From positions 1 through 59,399 of the forward strand of contig NZ_RHOP01000019.1 in assembly GCF_003946575.1 (NCBI RefSeq): a DNA stretch of 59,399 nucleotides, read 5' to 3'. Shown here one piece after another: positions 17,816 to 26,824 of the stretch. Position 1 is the stretch's first letter. Each line of letters starts with the position of its first letter. The notes under the pieces were generated by a model that worked only from the letters and a program-made list of their open reading frames with translations, had not been told where the DNA came from and ran no database searches. This DNA is from Companilactobacillus jidongensis. Its GTDB lineage: Bacteria > Bacillota > Bacilli > Lactobacillales > Lactobacillaceae. The position numbers and the translations under genes are program-made.

Positions 17816-19046
17816 AAAGTTAGTTGATCGAGATGTTCTAATTGAGAATGGTAAATTCAAAAAAATTTCAACTGAAATAAATTTTGATAATGCTGAAGTG
17901 ATTGATGCACAACATAACTTAGTTGCTCCAGGTCTAGTCGATGTCCATGTCCATTTTAGAGAACCAGGACAGGTTCATAAGGAAACAATCATGACCGGTA
18001 GCGCTGCTGCAGCACATGGTGGTTTTACGACAGTTGGTGCAATGCCAAATGTTATTCCAGTACCTGACAGTGTTGAAAAATTCAAACAACAAATGGAATT
18101 AAATAAGCAGTCCAAGATAAATACATTACAATATGCACCGATAACACTAGAAGAAACATCTGATCAGTTGAGCCCACTTGAAGATCTTGCCGCCGTTGGC
18201 GCATTTGCTTTCTCAAACGATGGCCATGGAATCAATAATGCAAAAACAATGTTTGACGCAATGCAAAGAATAGCGCAATTGGATAGTCATTTGGCAGCCC
18301 ATGTTGAAGATCAAAATTTATTTAATAAAGGCGTTATCAATGCAGGTAACACAGCAATCAAATTAGGTTTACCAGCAATTGAACGAGTGGCGGAAACATC
18401 ACAATTAGCTAGAGATCTCCTATTGGCGAAGGAAGCAGGCGTTCACTATCATGTCTGCCATATTTCAACGGCTGACAGTGTTAATTTAATACGAATCGCT
18501 AAGGATGCGGGAATCAATGTAACCTGTGAAGTAACACCGCATCATTTATTATTGAGTGATCAGGATATTGTCGGTGATAATGCTAACTACAAGATGAACC
18601 CACCATTGCGATGTGAGTCAGACCGAGAGGCATTGATAGCTGGAGTACTTGACGGAACGATTGATATGATAGCAACTGATCATGCACCACACGCAGTTGA
18701 TGAGAAGAATAAGGGGTTCCTGAAGAGTGCTTTTGGAATAACTGGTATTGAGACGTCATTCCCATTGATGTATAAGTTATTTGTCAAAAGTAGCATGATG
18801 AGTTTGGAACGTCTGTTGGATATTATGTCTACCAAACCAGCCGAGATTTTTGGACTGGATGCTGGTAAAATCCAACTTGAGAAGTTGGCTGATTTTACTA
18901 TAATTGATTTAAATGAAGAATATCATTTTGAAAAAGAAGACTTCCTATCTAAAGGGGTTAATACGCCCTTTGTTGGTAATGATTGGAATTGTTTTGGTAA
19001 GATTAAGAAGACATTTGTGAATGGTGAGGAAGTTTATTCAGAGTAA
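17772..19046 (+). CDS. pyrC: Dihydroorotase
   Basis: PyrC cyclises carbamoyl aspartate to dihydroorotate. The 424-aa type-I enzyme has the metal motif DVHVHFREPG (about 58-67), a conserved HVCHISTADS region and the catalytic ATDHAPHAVDEK. The start TTG 17772 is chosen because AGGAG (17761-17765) is 6 nt upstream. It overlaps the pyrB end by 44 nt, which indicates translational coupling. An upstream in-frame ATG at 17745 has no suitable ribosome binding site. Confidence 0.95.
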   Translation: MTVKLIKNAKLYYDKKLVDRDVLIENGKFKKISTEINFDNAEVIDAQHNLVAPGLVDVHVHFREPGQVHKETIMTGSAAAAHGGFTTVGAMPNVIPVPDSVEKFKQQMELNKQSKINTLQYAPITLEETSDQLSPLEDLAAVGAFAFSNDGHGINNAKTMFDAMQRIAQLDSHLAAHVEDQNLFNKGVINAGNTAIKLGLPAIERVAETSQLARDLLLAKEAGVHYHVCHISTADSVNLIRIAKDAGINVTCEVTPHHLLLSDQDIVGDNANYKMNPPLRCESDREALIAGVLDGTIDMIATDHAPHAVDEKNKGFLKSAFGITGIETSFPLMYKLFVKSSMMSLERLLDIMSTKPAEIFGLDAGKIQLEKLADFTIIDLNEEYHFEKEDFLSKGVNTPFVGNDWNCFGKIKKTFVNGEEVYSE

Positions 19047-19073
19047 GAATACTTGAGGAGGTACTAGGTAGTA

Positions 19074-19766
19074 ATGAAGAAGCCAGTAATAATTGCATTA
19101 GATTTTGCGGATGATTTTGAGTGTATTGAGTTTTTGAGCCAGTTTCCAAAGGATGAGAATCTTTTTGTGAAGATCGGCTTAGAAATGTTTTGTCAGTTTG
19201 GTTATCCATTTGTTAGAAGCCTGAGAAATCGTGGATATAATATTTTCTTGGATCTAAAGTTGCATGATATTCCTAATACCGTTCGTAGAACTTGCGAAAT
19301 GATCGCTAAATGGGATGTTCAAATGCTAACGGTTCACGCATCTGGTGGTGCAGAAATGATTGCAGCAGCTAAAGAAGGACTGGATGGCACTGATACCAAA
19401 TTATTAGCTGTCACTCAATTGACATCATTAGGACAAGTGGAATTAGCCAATGAATTGCAGGTTCCATTACAATCTCAAGATTATGTCACACATCTGGCAA
19501 AATTAGCTTATGATAATGGTGCAGATGGGGTCATTTCGTCGGCTCTAGAAGTACCACTTATTAAGGAAGCAACTGGCGAAGATTTCTTATGTATTACTCC
19601 AGGTATCAGACCAAAGTCATCTCAAGTTGGAGATCAAAAACGTGTAGCGACACCTGCTAAAGCTAGAGTTCTTGGAAGTGACGGAATCGTCGTTGGACGT
19701 CCAATTACTCAAGCACCTGACGGTTATGTTGCGTATCAAAATATTTGTAAGGAGTGGAATAAATAA
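19074..19766 (+). CDS. pyrF: Orotidine 5'-phosphate decarboxylase
   Basis: PyrF converts OMP to UMP. The 230-aa TIM-barrel protein has the catalytic motif FLDLKLHDIPNTV (about 58-70), an N-terminal IALDFAD and the C-terminal phosphate site (TPGIRPKSSQVGDQKR; GSDGIVVGRPI). The ribosome binding site GAGGAGGT (19055-19062) is 11 nt upstream of ATG 19074. It overlaps pyrE by one base. Confidence 0.96.
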   Translation: MKKPVIIALDFADDFECIEFLSQFPKDENLFVKIGLEMFCQFGYPFVRSLRNRGYNIFLDLKLHDIPNTVRRTCEMIAKWDVQMLTVHASGGAEMIAAAKEGLDGTDTKLLAVTQLTSLGQVELANELQVPLQSQDYVTHLAKLAYDNGADGVISSALEVPLIKEATGEDFLCITPGIRPKSSQVGDQKRVATPAKARVLGSDGIVVGRPITQAPDGYVAYQNICKEWNK

Positions 19767-20404
19767 TGGATAAAATTGAAGTATCAAAGAATATTGCGAG
19801 CGAGTTATTAGATATTAAGGCGGTGACACTGAATCCCAAGAGTCCCTTTGTTTGGGCAAGCGGTATTCATGCACCAATTTATACTGATAATCGTTTGACG
19901 ATTGCTTATCCAAAATTCCGCCAACAAATTGCCAAAGACTTAGCTGATCTAATCAAAGAAAACTATCCTGAAGTAGAAGTTATCAGTGGGGTTGCCACAG
20001 CTGGAATTCCTCATTCAACTGGAGTAGCAAATATTTTAAATCTTCCACTGAACTATGTTCGTGCACAGCCCAAAGACCATGGGAAAAAAGGACAAATTGA
20101 AGGACGCTGCAAAAAGGGTGACAAGGTTGTCCTGATCGATGATTTGATCTCAACTGGAGGTAGTATCCTTAAGGCGGTTCACGCTGTTCGTGAAGCTGGT
20201 GCTGAAGTAATCGGTACTGCAGCTATCTTCTCTTATAATTTGCCAGAAAGTACTAAGAATTTTGCGGATGCTGATACAAAACTAGTTACCTTGACCAACT
20301 ACCCAACAATGATCGAAGTAGCACAAGAACAAAATTATGTTGAAGTAGAAGATATGGAACTACTAAAGCAATGGTACAAAGAACCAGAAAGTTGGGGCAA
20401 ATAA
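19766..20404 (+). CDS. pyrE: Orotate phosphoribosyltransferase
   Basis: PyrE attaches orotate to PRPP to give OMP. The 212-aa protein has the PRPP-binding motif VVLIDDLISTGGS (about 121-133) and the flexible loop RAQPKDHGKKG. Its ATG overlaps the pyrF stop in TAATG, and AAGGAG lies at 19749-19754. It shares one base with the pyrD start as well. Confidence 0.96.
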   Translation: MDKIEVSKNIASELLDIKAVTLNPKSPFVWASGIHAPIYTDNRLTIAYPKFRQQIAKDLADLIKENYPEVEVISGVATAGIPHSTGVANILNLPLNYVRAQPKDHGKKGQIEGRCKKGDKVVLIDDLISTGGSILKAVHAVREAGAEVIGTAAIFSYNLPESTKNFADADTKLVTLTNYPTMIEVAQEQNYVEVEDMELLKQWYKEPESWGK

Positions 20405-21429
20405 TGGATCTATATAAATGTGTGCGACCTCTTATTTTCAAAGTTGATCCTGAAGTTGACCATCATTTAGTTGGTGAAGGATTGAAAATATTCAATGATA
20501 ATCCTAGTGTTCTTCGGAAGATGTTTTATACGAAGAATCGTCCTAACTTGCAAGTCAAGATTAAGAATTTGACCTTTGATTCACCGATTGGAATTGCGGC
20601 TGGTTTTGATAAGAAAGCTGAATTCTACAACAGTCTCGGTGCCTTGGGTGCTGGATTCGTTGAAGTTGGTAGTGTAACTAAAAAACCACAAACAGGTAAT
20701 AAGAAAAAACGTGTTTTTCGCTTAACGGAGGATCAAGCCATTATTAATCGAATGGGATTGAATAATGATGGTATTGAAACAACTAAAGCACGATTAGAAG
20801 CACACCCAGCTGATGGCGTAAAAATTGGTTTGAGTATTGCTCCAGGACATGGCTTGAACGATGCTGGTAAGGTCGCAGAAATGATAGAGAGTGTCAAAAA
20901 TATCCATGAAGATGCGGACTATATTGCTCTCAATATCAGTTGTCCTAATCAAAAGGGAGTAGCAACTTTACAACAAATTGGCTTACTCACGGAGTTATTG
21001 ACGGGAATTAAAGAATTAGAAATTGACGAGCCGGTCTTTTGTAAGTTCGGCAATGATATTGATAACGATGAATTGATTTCGACATTGCATGCAGTAGAGG
21101 GATTATTAGATGGAGTTATTCTGACCAATACAAGTGGGATGAAACGTGAAAAACTACAGTCCGTGAACAAAAAGGAAAATGGTGGTTTAAGTGGTAAACC
21201 AATCTTTGAAACATCGATTGCCATGACTAAGTTGATTCACAGTGAATTTCCTGAGACACCAATTATTTATTCTGGCGGTGTATTTACGCCTGAAGATGCT
21301 GAAATGGCATTGGAAGCTGGAGCAACGTTGGTGGAAGTGTATACAGGTTTCATTTATAATGGTCCAACTATGATTGAGCGAATCAATCGTTACTTATCTG
21401 AGAAACAAATGATTGCTGAAATGAAATAA
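20404..21429 (+). CDS. pyrD: Dihydroorotate dehydrogenase, class 2-like
   Basis: PyrD oxidises dihydroorotate to orotate with FMN. The 341-aa protein has an N-terminal extension of the class 2 (membrane, quinone-linked) type. It also shows GIAAGFDKKAEF, GFVEVGSVT and IINRMGLNNDG, which resemble class 2 rather than class 1A enzymes. No pyrK is present, against class 1B. The active-site segment reads LNISCPNQKG, with Cys where class 2 enzymes I know have Ser. The ATG overlaps the pyrE stop. It is last gene of the operon. Confidence 0.9.
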   Translation: MDLYKCVRPLIFKVDPEVDHHLVGEGLKIFNDNPSVLRKMFYTKNRPNLQVKIKNLTFDSPIGIAAGFDKKAEFYNSLGALGAGFVEVGSVTKKPQTGNKKKRVFRLTEDQAIINRMGLNNDGIETTKARLEAHPADGVKIGLSIAPGHGLNDAGKVAEMIESVKNIHEDADYIALNISCPNQKGVATLQQIGLLTELLTGIKELEIDEPVFCKFGNDIDNDELISTLHAVEGLLDGVILTNTSGMKREKLQSVNKKENGGLSGKPIFETSIAMTKLIHSEFPETPIIYSGGVFTPEDAEMALEAGATLVEVYTGFIYNGPTMIERINRYLSEKQMIAEMK

Positions 21430-21467
21430 GAGTTTGCGGAATAATTCCGCAGACTCTTATTTTTTTT
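21427..21467. terminator. Bidirectional terminator between pyrD and lctP
   Basis: A stem of about 14 bp with a TAA loop follows the pyrD stop, then seven or eight T on the plus strand. It also lies at the end of the convergent lctP gene. Confidence 0.85.
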
Positions 21468-23058
21468 AGAATATCAAGATGAAGATAAATCCGACGATTC
21501 CGACTAATAAGCAATAAAGAAATGCTGGAGCTAATGTCTTACGTAAGATATTTCCCTCTTGACCGTTCAACCCCACAAGTGAACTTACGGCCACAATATT
21601 ATGAACACAAATCATATTACCAGCAGCTGCACCGATTAATTGGGCCGATAAGACAACTTGTTGTGAGATATGCGCGTTACTAGCAATATCTGACTGGATC
21701 TGTCCAAAGGTCAACGTTGATACTGTGGTACTACCGGTTACAAATGAGCCCAATGCACCAAGGAATGGTGCAATGAAGATCCAACCTGCTGAGAAGTATT
21801 TCGATATGAAGTTAGCGATATACATCGGCATGCTTTCAAGATCAGCACTGTTGTAATTGGAATTCGTAAAAACTTGAACCATGACCAAAGTCACAATCAA
21901 GGCGATAGCGGTAGATTTCATTGATTTGATAACCTTGATTCCAGTTGGGACAAAGCTTTTGATTGATCTCACTTGAATCAATAATCCCAGGATTACGGCA
22001 ATTGTTAACAAGGTACCTGGTGAGTATAAGAATTCCCAATCGGAGTTTAAACCTTTGAAACCGAAGATGTTTTTCCAGGAAAGGTTTAAGAAAGTCGTTA
22101 GGAAAACTTTTAGTGGTTCAATGACTCGTGATAGCAATAACATAACCACGACGATAATATATGGAGACCAAGCTTTGATCAGTGACATGTCAGAAGTTTC
22201 TTCTGCCGTGTCGCTTTTTTGTTTCATAGTCCATGGCGTTGCAAAACTAGATTTTGGTATTAAAAGCTTAAACCTAATCGAAACAATAGCGATAATGATT
22301 GTTACAAATGGAGCAAGAATTGATACAAATTCGTAGCCAACAAAAGCAGCGGATAAAAGAGCAGTGACACTGTATAAGATTCCTAATAATAATGTCCATG
22401 GTACAAATTCTAGCCAGTTTTTAAATCGATTCTGCTTGTTAGAACTGAATAAAAATATCAATAAGAATATTAATATTGTAGGCATTAATGAACCAGCAAA
22501 CAAGTCGATTCGAGTTAAACTTTGTCCTACAGTATTTAAAAATGATGGAGCGTCATTAACGTTACTTAAACCAACCGTTAATGGTGTTCCCACAGCACCG
22601 AAGGCAGCCGGAGTCGAATCGGCTACTAACGCTAAAGTCACTGATGCCATTGGCGAAAATCCCAAGGCAATCATAAGTGGGGCAGTGACCATTGCGGGAG
22701 TTCCAAATCCGGAAACACCCTCAATTAATCCTCCAAACAAATATGCAATCAAAATAGTTTGAACACGCATATCAGATGACAACTTTTCGAAGCCAATATT
22801 AATTCTAGTAATAGCCCCAGTGTGTTCTAGAGTCTTAAGCATTACCAGTGCTCCAAATAAAATCCAGATAATGGGGAGCGACTTATGGATTGCTTGGAAA
22901 ATTGAAGCGACCAAAATTTTTGTATCCATTTTCCAAAAGGTAGCACCCAATATCATGACGACAATAGCGCTGATCGACATCCCTTTAGTTGCCGGTAAAT
23001 TAAGTACTCCCAAAAGAACCATGGGCAAGATTACGGCTGAAAGTGCAACAAGTATCAT
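21466..23058 (-). CDS. lctP: L-lactate permease family protein
   Basis: LctP-family permeases (TC 2.A.14) carry lactate or glycolate with protons. The 530-aa protein is an integral membrane protein with some 13 hydrophobic segments. It has the conserved stretches GLIEGVSGFGTPAMVTAP (about 112-129) and GSFVTGSTTVSTLTFG, plus a late GAAAGNMICVHNIVA. The N-terminus begins MILVALSAVILP. The gene is monocistronic and convergent with the pyr operon. Its leader on the minus strand holds an attenuator-like hairpin. In a lactic acid bacterium it may serve lactate efflux or uptake. Confidence 0.9.
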   Translation of the reverse strand: MILVALSAVILPMVLLGVLNLPATKGMSISAIVVMILGATFWKMDTKILVASIFQAIHKSLPIIWILFGALVMLKTLEHTGAITRINIGFEKLSSDMRVQTILIAYLFGGLIEGVSGFGTPAMVTAPLMIALGFSPMASVTLALVADSTPAAFGAVGTPLTVGLSNVNDAPSFLNTVGQSLTRIDLFAGSLMPTILIFLLIFLFSSNKQNRFKNWLEFVPWTLLLGILYSVTALLSAAFVGYEFVSILAPFVTIIIAIVSIRFKLLIPKSSFATPWTMKQKSDTAEETSDMSLIKAWSPYIIVVVMLLLSRVIEPLKVFLTTFLNLSWKNIFGFKGLNSDWEFLYSPGTLLTIAVILGLLIQVRSIKSFVPTGIKVIKSMKSTAIALIVTLVMVQVFTNSNYNSADLESMPMYIANFISKYFSAGWIFIAPFLGALGSFVTGSTTVSTLTFGQIQSDIASNAHISQQVVLSAQLIGAAAGNMICVHNIVAVSSLVGLNGQEGNILRKTLAPAFLYCLLVGIVGFIFILIF

Positions 23059-23156
23059 AGTAAATCCCCCGAGTTATTAAATTGTGATTAAACGTAGTAG
23101 ATGATTCTCTGAACGTGTCATATTGTACAACGTACCAGCTACATATGCCATTTTGA

Positions 23157-23216
23157 AAAAAAAGTCTCAAAATAAATCTTCCTAGCAATTGAGTTGGGGA
23201 GAAGTACTTTGAGGCT
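23157..23216 (-). promoter_or_regulatory. Terminator-like hairpin in the lctP leader
   Basis: On the minus strand CTCAAA and CTTC (about 23213-23198) can pair with GAAG and TTTTGAG (about 23182-23167) around a large loop. A run of eight T follows, about 100 nt before lctP. This could be an attenuator, or end an unrecognised short transcript. Confidence 0.35.
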
Positions 23217-23270
23217 CTAAATAACGTATAAAAATAATTGCGATGCTTAATATTAACACATTATTATTAT

Positions 23271-23303
23271 CGTGAAAACATTGATATATTCCCAATGTTT
23301 CAG
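23271..23303 (-). terminator. Weak terminator after the 94-aa hypothetical gene
   Basis: AACATTG and CAATGTT form a 7-bp stem shortly after the stop of the gene on the minus strand. The following T run is poor. Confidence 0.3.
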
Positions 23304-23312
23304 TAAATATTG

Positions 23313-23597
23313 TTATAGCATTTGCATTGGACCGCCGTCTATACCTTTGGTCAGTGTCATTTCAGTTTCAGGGTCGATATTAGTTTCAGACTTAAGAATC
23401 TCAGATAAGTGACGATTTAAATCTTCTTCATCCATTTTAGATTTGAGATGCCAAGCATCATTATTGCCATTGGTTGATACCTTACCAAGTTTATCAATAC
23501 CTTTAATCTCTCTTGGATCGATCAAATTCTCAGAAGCTGTTTTTATTTCAATGAAATAATTAGTATACCAGTCAAAAAAGTTCATGAATTCTTTCAT
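23313..23597 (-). CDS. Hypothetical 94-aa protein
   Basis: I do not recognise this protein. It starts MKEFMNFFDWYTNYFIEI, is acidic and contains no signal peptide, membrane segment or known motif. ATG 23597 is chosen because GGAGGGG lies just upstream; an earlier in-frame ATG at 23612 overlaps that site. It is transcribed alone, upstream of lctP and divergent from the GNAT gene. Confidence 0.65.
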   Translation of the reverse strand: MKEFMNFFDWYTNYFIEIKTASENLIDPREIKGIDKLGKVSTNGNNDAWHLKSKMDEEDLNRHLSEILKSETNIDPETEMTLTKGIDGGPMQML

Positions 23598-23722
23598 ATA
23601 GTTCCCCTCCATAAAGCGTTTTCTATATTTCTATGCATTTACTATGATAGAGTAGTTTAATAGATATGAGTAATGTTTTTTCTAGTTTTTTATTTAACCA
23701 CATTTTTTGGGGAGAGTTTGAA

Positions 23723-24199
23723 ATGAATCTAGAGTATAGACAGGTTGAGGAAATCAGTGAAGATGACTACAAATTATTGCTGGACGCTGATCCATCGAAA
23801 GAAATAGTTGATAGTTATATCAAACGTTCAACAGTTTTTGAGGTGTTGAATTTGGACAAGTTAGTTGGGATTGTTGCGATGTTACCAACGCGTCCCGAAA
23901 CATTAGAAATCGTCAATATTGCTGTTGCGCCAGAACAACAGAATTTGGGAATTGGAACTATGATTCTTGAAAAAATGATAGCAAGTGCTAAATCGGCCGA
24001 TTACAATACATTAGAGATTGGTACTGGAAGCAATTCTTATCAGCAATTGCATGTGTATCAAAAGGTTGGTTTCAGAATGAGCTGGATAGATAAAGATTTC
24101 TTTACTAATAATTATCCGAGGAAAGTTGTTGAGAAGTATTTGACGTTTGATGGTTTTGTTCTAAGAGATATGGTTCGTTTGACTATGAAGTTAAAATAA
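23723..24199 (+). CDS. GNAT-family N-acetyltransferase
   Basis: GNAT enzymes transfer acetyl from acetyl-CoA to amines. The 158-aa protein has the acetyl-CoA motif A, EIVNIAVAPEQQNLGIGTMIL (Q/R-x-x-G-x-G/A type), and motif B LHVYQKVGFRM near the end. ATG 23723 follows GGGGAGAG; the in-frame ATG at 23666 has no good ribosome binding site. The substrate is unknown. A strong terminator follows. Confidence 0.85.
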   Translation: MNLEYRQVEEISEDDYKLLLDADPSKEIVDSYIKRSTVFEVLNLDKLVGIVAMLPTRPETLEIVNIAVAPEQQNLGIGTMILEKMIASAKSADYNTLEIGTGSNSYQQLHVYQKVGFRMSWIDKDFFTNNYPRKVVEKYLTFDGFVLRDMVRLTMKLK

Positions 24200-24246
24200 A
24201 TAGCAACGTAATAAAACACGTTTAGTTTTTGAATATAACGTAAAAA

Positions 24247-24287
24247 AATCTTGTATTTACTATGTAAATACAGGATTTTTTGTATTT
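24247..24287 (+). terminator. Terminator after the GNAT gene
   Basis: TGTATTTAC and GTAAATACA form a stem with a TAT loop, extended by AATC/GGATT pairing, and six T follow. Confidence 0.8.
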
Positions 24288-24325
24288 AAACGGAGAATGT
24301 TCTTTTACGTACCCCTGTTTTTTTG

Positions 24326-25774
24326 TTAAATTGTTGGTTCAATATCTGAGTCTTGATCATCATCGTCATTTTTTGCGTTTTGGTGGAGATGACTATGACG
24401 ATATCCGTATGTGAAATAGATGATCAATCCAAAACTAAACCAAGCGGCAAAGACCATCCAAGTGACTGCTTGCAGTTGGGTCATTAAAACGACACACATG
24501 GCGAATGAAAGTATAGGGATGTATGGATAAAGTGGAACTTTGAAACCCGCAGGCAATTCGTCATAGTTGTCCAACTTTCTTAAGAAAACAACACCAATCG
24601 AAACGGTTGAAAATGCGAACAGGGTTCCAATATTAACCAGTTCCGCAATTTTTTCCAACGGAATAAACATTGAAACCAAACTTGCTAAGATTGCAAAAGT
24701 ATAAGTATTAAAAACTGGTACGTGTGTTTCTTTGTTTATTTTCGAAAGAAACTTAGGTAATAGTCCGTCACGACTGATGGCGAAAATTAAACGTGTACCA
24801 CCGTATGACATTACAAGTAGAACCGTAGTCATACCAGCAACAGCACCAAATGAGACGATACCTGCGACCCAGTTTTGGTTCATTAATTGTAATGCGTACG
24901 CTACCGGATCCGCAACGTTCAGTTTGGTATAGTGAACTACACCAACTAAGACTGCGGCCACTGCAGCGTATAATACTGACGCTATCATCAATGATGAGAC
25001 AATTCCTATTGGCATATCTCGTTGAGGATTTTTAACTTCTTCAGATGCGGTTGATACGGCATCGAAACCGATATAAGCATAAAACGCTACAGCCGAGCCG
25101 GCTAAGACACCTTTAAAGCCAAATGGTAACAGTGGATTATAGTTTGCAGGTTTGATATAGAATATTGCTACTGCAATAAAAAGTAAGATGACAATAACCT
25201 TTGTTGCAACTAGAATCGTATTTAGCTTTGTTGATTCTTTGATACCTTTTGCTAGGATAAAACCTATTATCAGTGTAATCATGCCGGCAATGATATTGAT
25301 GCCGCCACTCTTGCCAGGTGTTCCCATCGAGACAGACAGGAAGTCAGGGAGATTGATTCCGAATCCTGACAATAAGCTTTGGAAATAGGCTGACCAACTT
25401 ACTGCTACTGATGAGACAGCAAATAGGTACTCTGAGACTAATGCCCAACCGATTATCCAAGCTACCAATTCACCGAAAACTGTATATACATAGGCATAGG
25501 CACTACCAGCAACCGGGATGGTCGAAGCAAATTCTGAATAGCAGAGTGCGGCCAACGCACAGACGGCGGCTGAGAGAATATAGGCGAACATTGTACCGGG
25601 ACCAGCGTAATTGGCCGCAATGATACCTGGTGTAATGAATATTCCGGCACCAACGATGGCACCAACACCCATTGCGGTCAGTCCCCAAGCACTTAAATCG
25701 CGACTTAACGAATCTTCGTCCTTAGTATATTTTATTTCAAATTTCTTTTTAGCTATTAACTTTGCAATTTCCAT
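24326..25774 (-). CDS. APC-family amino acid permease (YfnA/CAT type)
   Basis: The 482-aa protein has about 12 membrane segments and the APC signature near the start, LTAMGVGAIVGAGIFITPG (about 31-49), where the unwound first helix binds substrate. It also has FYAYIGFDAVSTASEEVKNPQRDMPIGI, typical of the cationic amino acid transporter subgroup. It ends in an acidic His/Asp-rich tail. Substrate cannot be assigned from sequence. Its ribosome binding site is a GGAGGAGGCG-type run just before ATG 25774. It is monocistronic and divergent from the ptb operon; import of branched-chain amino acids would suit that neighbour but is only a guess. Confidence 0.88.
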   Translation of the reverse strand: MEIAKLIAKKKFEIKYTKDEDSLSRDLSAWGLTAMGVGAIVGAGIFITPGIIAANYAGPGTMFAYILSAAVCALAALCYSEFASTIPVAGSAYAYVYTVFGELVAWIIGWALVSEYLFAVSSVAVSWSAYFQSLLSGFGINLPDFLSVSMGTPGKSGGINIIAGMITLIIGFILAKGIKESTKLNTILVATKVIVILLFIAVAIFYIKPANYNPLLPFGFKGVLAGSAVAFYAYIGFDAVSTASEEVKNPQRDMPIGIVSSLMIASVLYAAVAAVLVGVVHYTKLNVADPVAYALQLMNQNWVAGIVSFGAVAGMTTVLLVMSYGGTRLIFAISRDGLLPKFLSKINKETHVPVFNTYTFAILASLVSMFIPLEKIAELVNIGTLFAFSTVSIGVVFLRKLDNYDELPAGFKVPLYPYIPILSFAMCVVLMTQLQAVTWMVFAAWFSFGLIIYFTYGYRHSHLHQNAKNDDDDQDSDIEPTI

Positions 25775-25873
25775 AACGCCTCCTCCTTGATTTTTTCATC
25801 TAAATTATAATTGGTATAAATTGTGAAAGTCAATAAATATGATTAGAACGTTATTTTATATAATGACTTTAAT

Positions 25874-25902
25874 TTGCCTACACAAGTAGATTCGTGTATA
25901 CT
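25874..25902 (+). promoter_or_regulatory. Promoter of the ptb-buk-bkd operon
   Basis: TTGCCT (25874-25879) and TATACT (25897-25902) are 17 nt apart, with a predicted start near 25909. It is of the vegetative type; I see no -12/-24 sigma-54 elements such as those used by the Bacillus bkd operon. Confidence 0.65.
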
Positions 25903-25984
25903 GTCGATGGAATATGAGAAAAGGATACATTGTGAAAATGATGATGATTCTAAAAATTGGTATAGTAAATGTGAGGTGATCAAA

Positions 25985-26809
25985 GTGAATAAGGAAATAC
26001 GAGTTTCGATTGCAGGAGCAAATGACCTAAAAATTTTTGAGCTGGTAGATAGTTTCCACGATAATATATTCTTTGATTTGTTTGGAGTCGGAAAACCAGA
26101 ATATCATTTTTGGAGCAACGTTCTCTATACGGAGGTTGATTCTGATGAAGAGGCAGTTAGGTTAGCGGTTCAAGATGTCTTGAATGGTGCTGATGTTATC
26201 TTCAAAGGCTTAGTGCAGACGCATATTATTTTGAAAGAAGTTTTAAAAAAGGAATATGATCTGGTTCAAAAAAAATTATTATCGCATATTGCAATTATAG
26301 AAATACCGTCACTTAAACGACCAGTATTATTAACTGATGCAGCAATGAATATTGATCCTGATATCGATCAAGAACGTTTGATTATTGAAAATGCTATTGA
26401 TATTGCACATTCTATCGGAATTAAATCACCAAAAGTATCACTATTGAGTTCTGCGGAAAATTTCAATCCTAAAATGCCGTCTTCAGTCAAAGCCAAAGAT
26501 TTAACAGAGTTTTATCAAGATAAAAAAATCGATGCGACCGTCTACGGTCCACTTTCACTAGATATTTCTTTGTCCAAGGAGATTGCTGAAGAGAAGAGGT
26601 TTACTGGACCGATCCAAGGAGATACTGATGTTTTAGTAGTTCCAAATATTGATGTCGGGAATGTTTTATACAAATCATTGACGATGTTTACTAATGCCAA
26701 AGTCGGCGGAATGATCGTCGGAACTAAGGTTCCAATCGTACTAACATCTCGTGGAGATTCCCTTGAAAACAAAATATTATCACTGAAGTTTGCCTTAAAA
26801 ACTATCTAA
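25985..26809 (+). CDS. ptb: Phosphate butyryltransferase-type acyltransferase
   Basis: Ptb exchanges CoA for phosphate on butyryl- or branched-chain acyl-CoA. The 274-aa protein belongs to the PTA/PTB family, with the conserved GADVIFKGLVQT, VLLTDAAMNIDPD and a C-terminal VGTKVPIVLTSRGDS. The start GTG 25985 is preceded by GAGGTGATC (25972-25980). Upstream in-frame codons back to ATG 25874 overlap the promoter and are rejected. It is first gene of a seven-gene operon in which buk completes acyl-phosphate conversion to acid and ATP. Confidence 0.9.
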   Translation: MNKEIRVSIAGANDLKIFELVDSFHDNIFFDLFGVGKPEYHFWSNVLYTEVDSDEEAVRLAVQDVLNGADVIFKGLVQTHIILKEVLKKEYDLVQKKLLSHIAIIEIPSLKRPVLLTDAAMNIDPDIDQERLIIENAIDIAHSIGIKSPKVSLLSSAENFNPKMPSSVKAKDLTEFYQDKKIDATVYGPLSLDISLSKEIAEEKRFTGPIQGDTDVLVVPNIDVGNVLYKSLTMFTNAKVGGMIVGTKVPIVLTSRGDSLENKILSLKFALKTI

Positions 26810-26824
26810 AGTAGGTATAAGTCC

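Noticed and set aside
23100-23125. cre or Rex operator upstream of lctP
   Set aside because: Only half-sites were visible (TGAACGTGTCA, TTGTGA); neither matches the full consensus.
25411-25688. Several overlapping open frames on both strands within the APC permease gene
   Set aside because: They are shadows of the permease coding sequence, with improbable amino acid composition and no ribosome binding sites.
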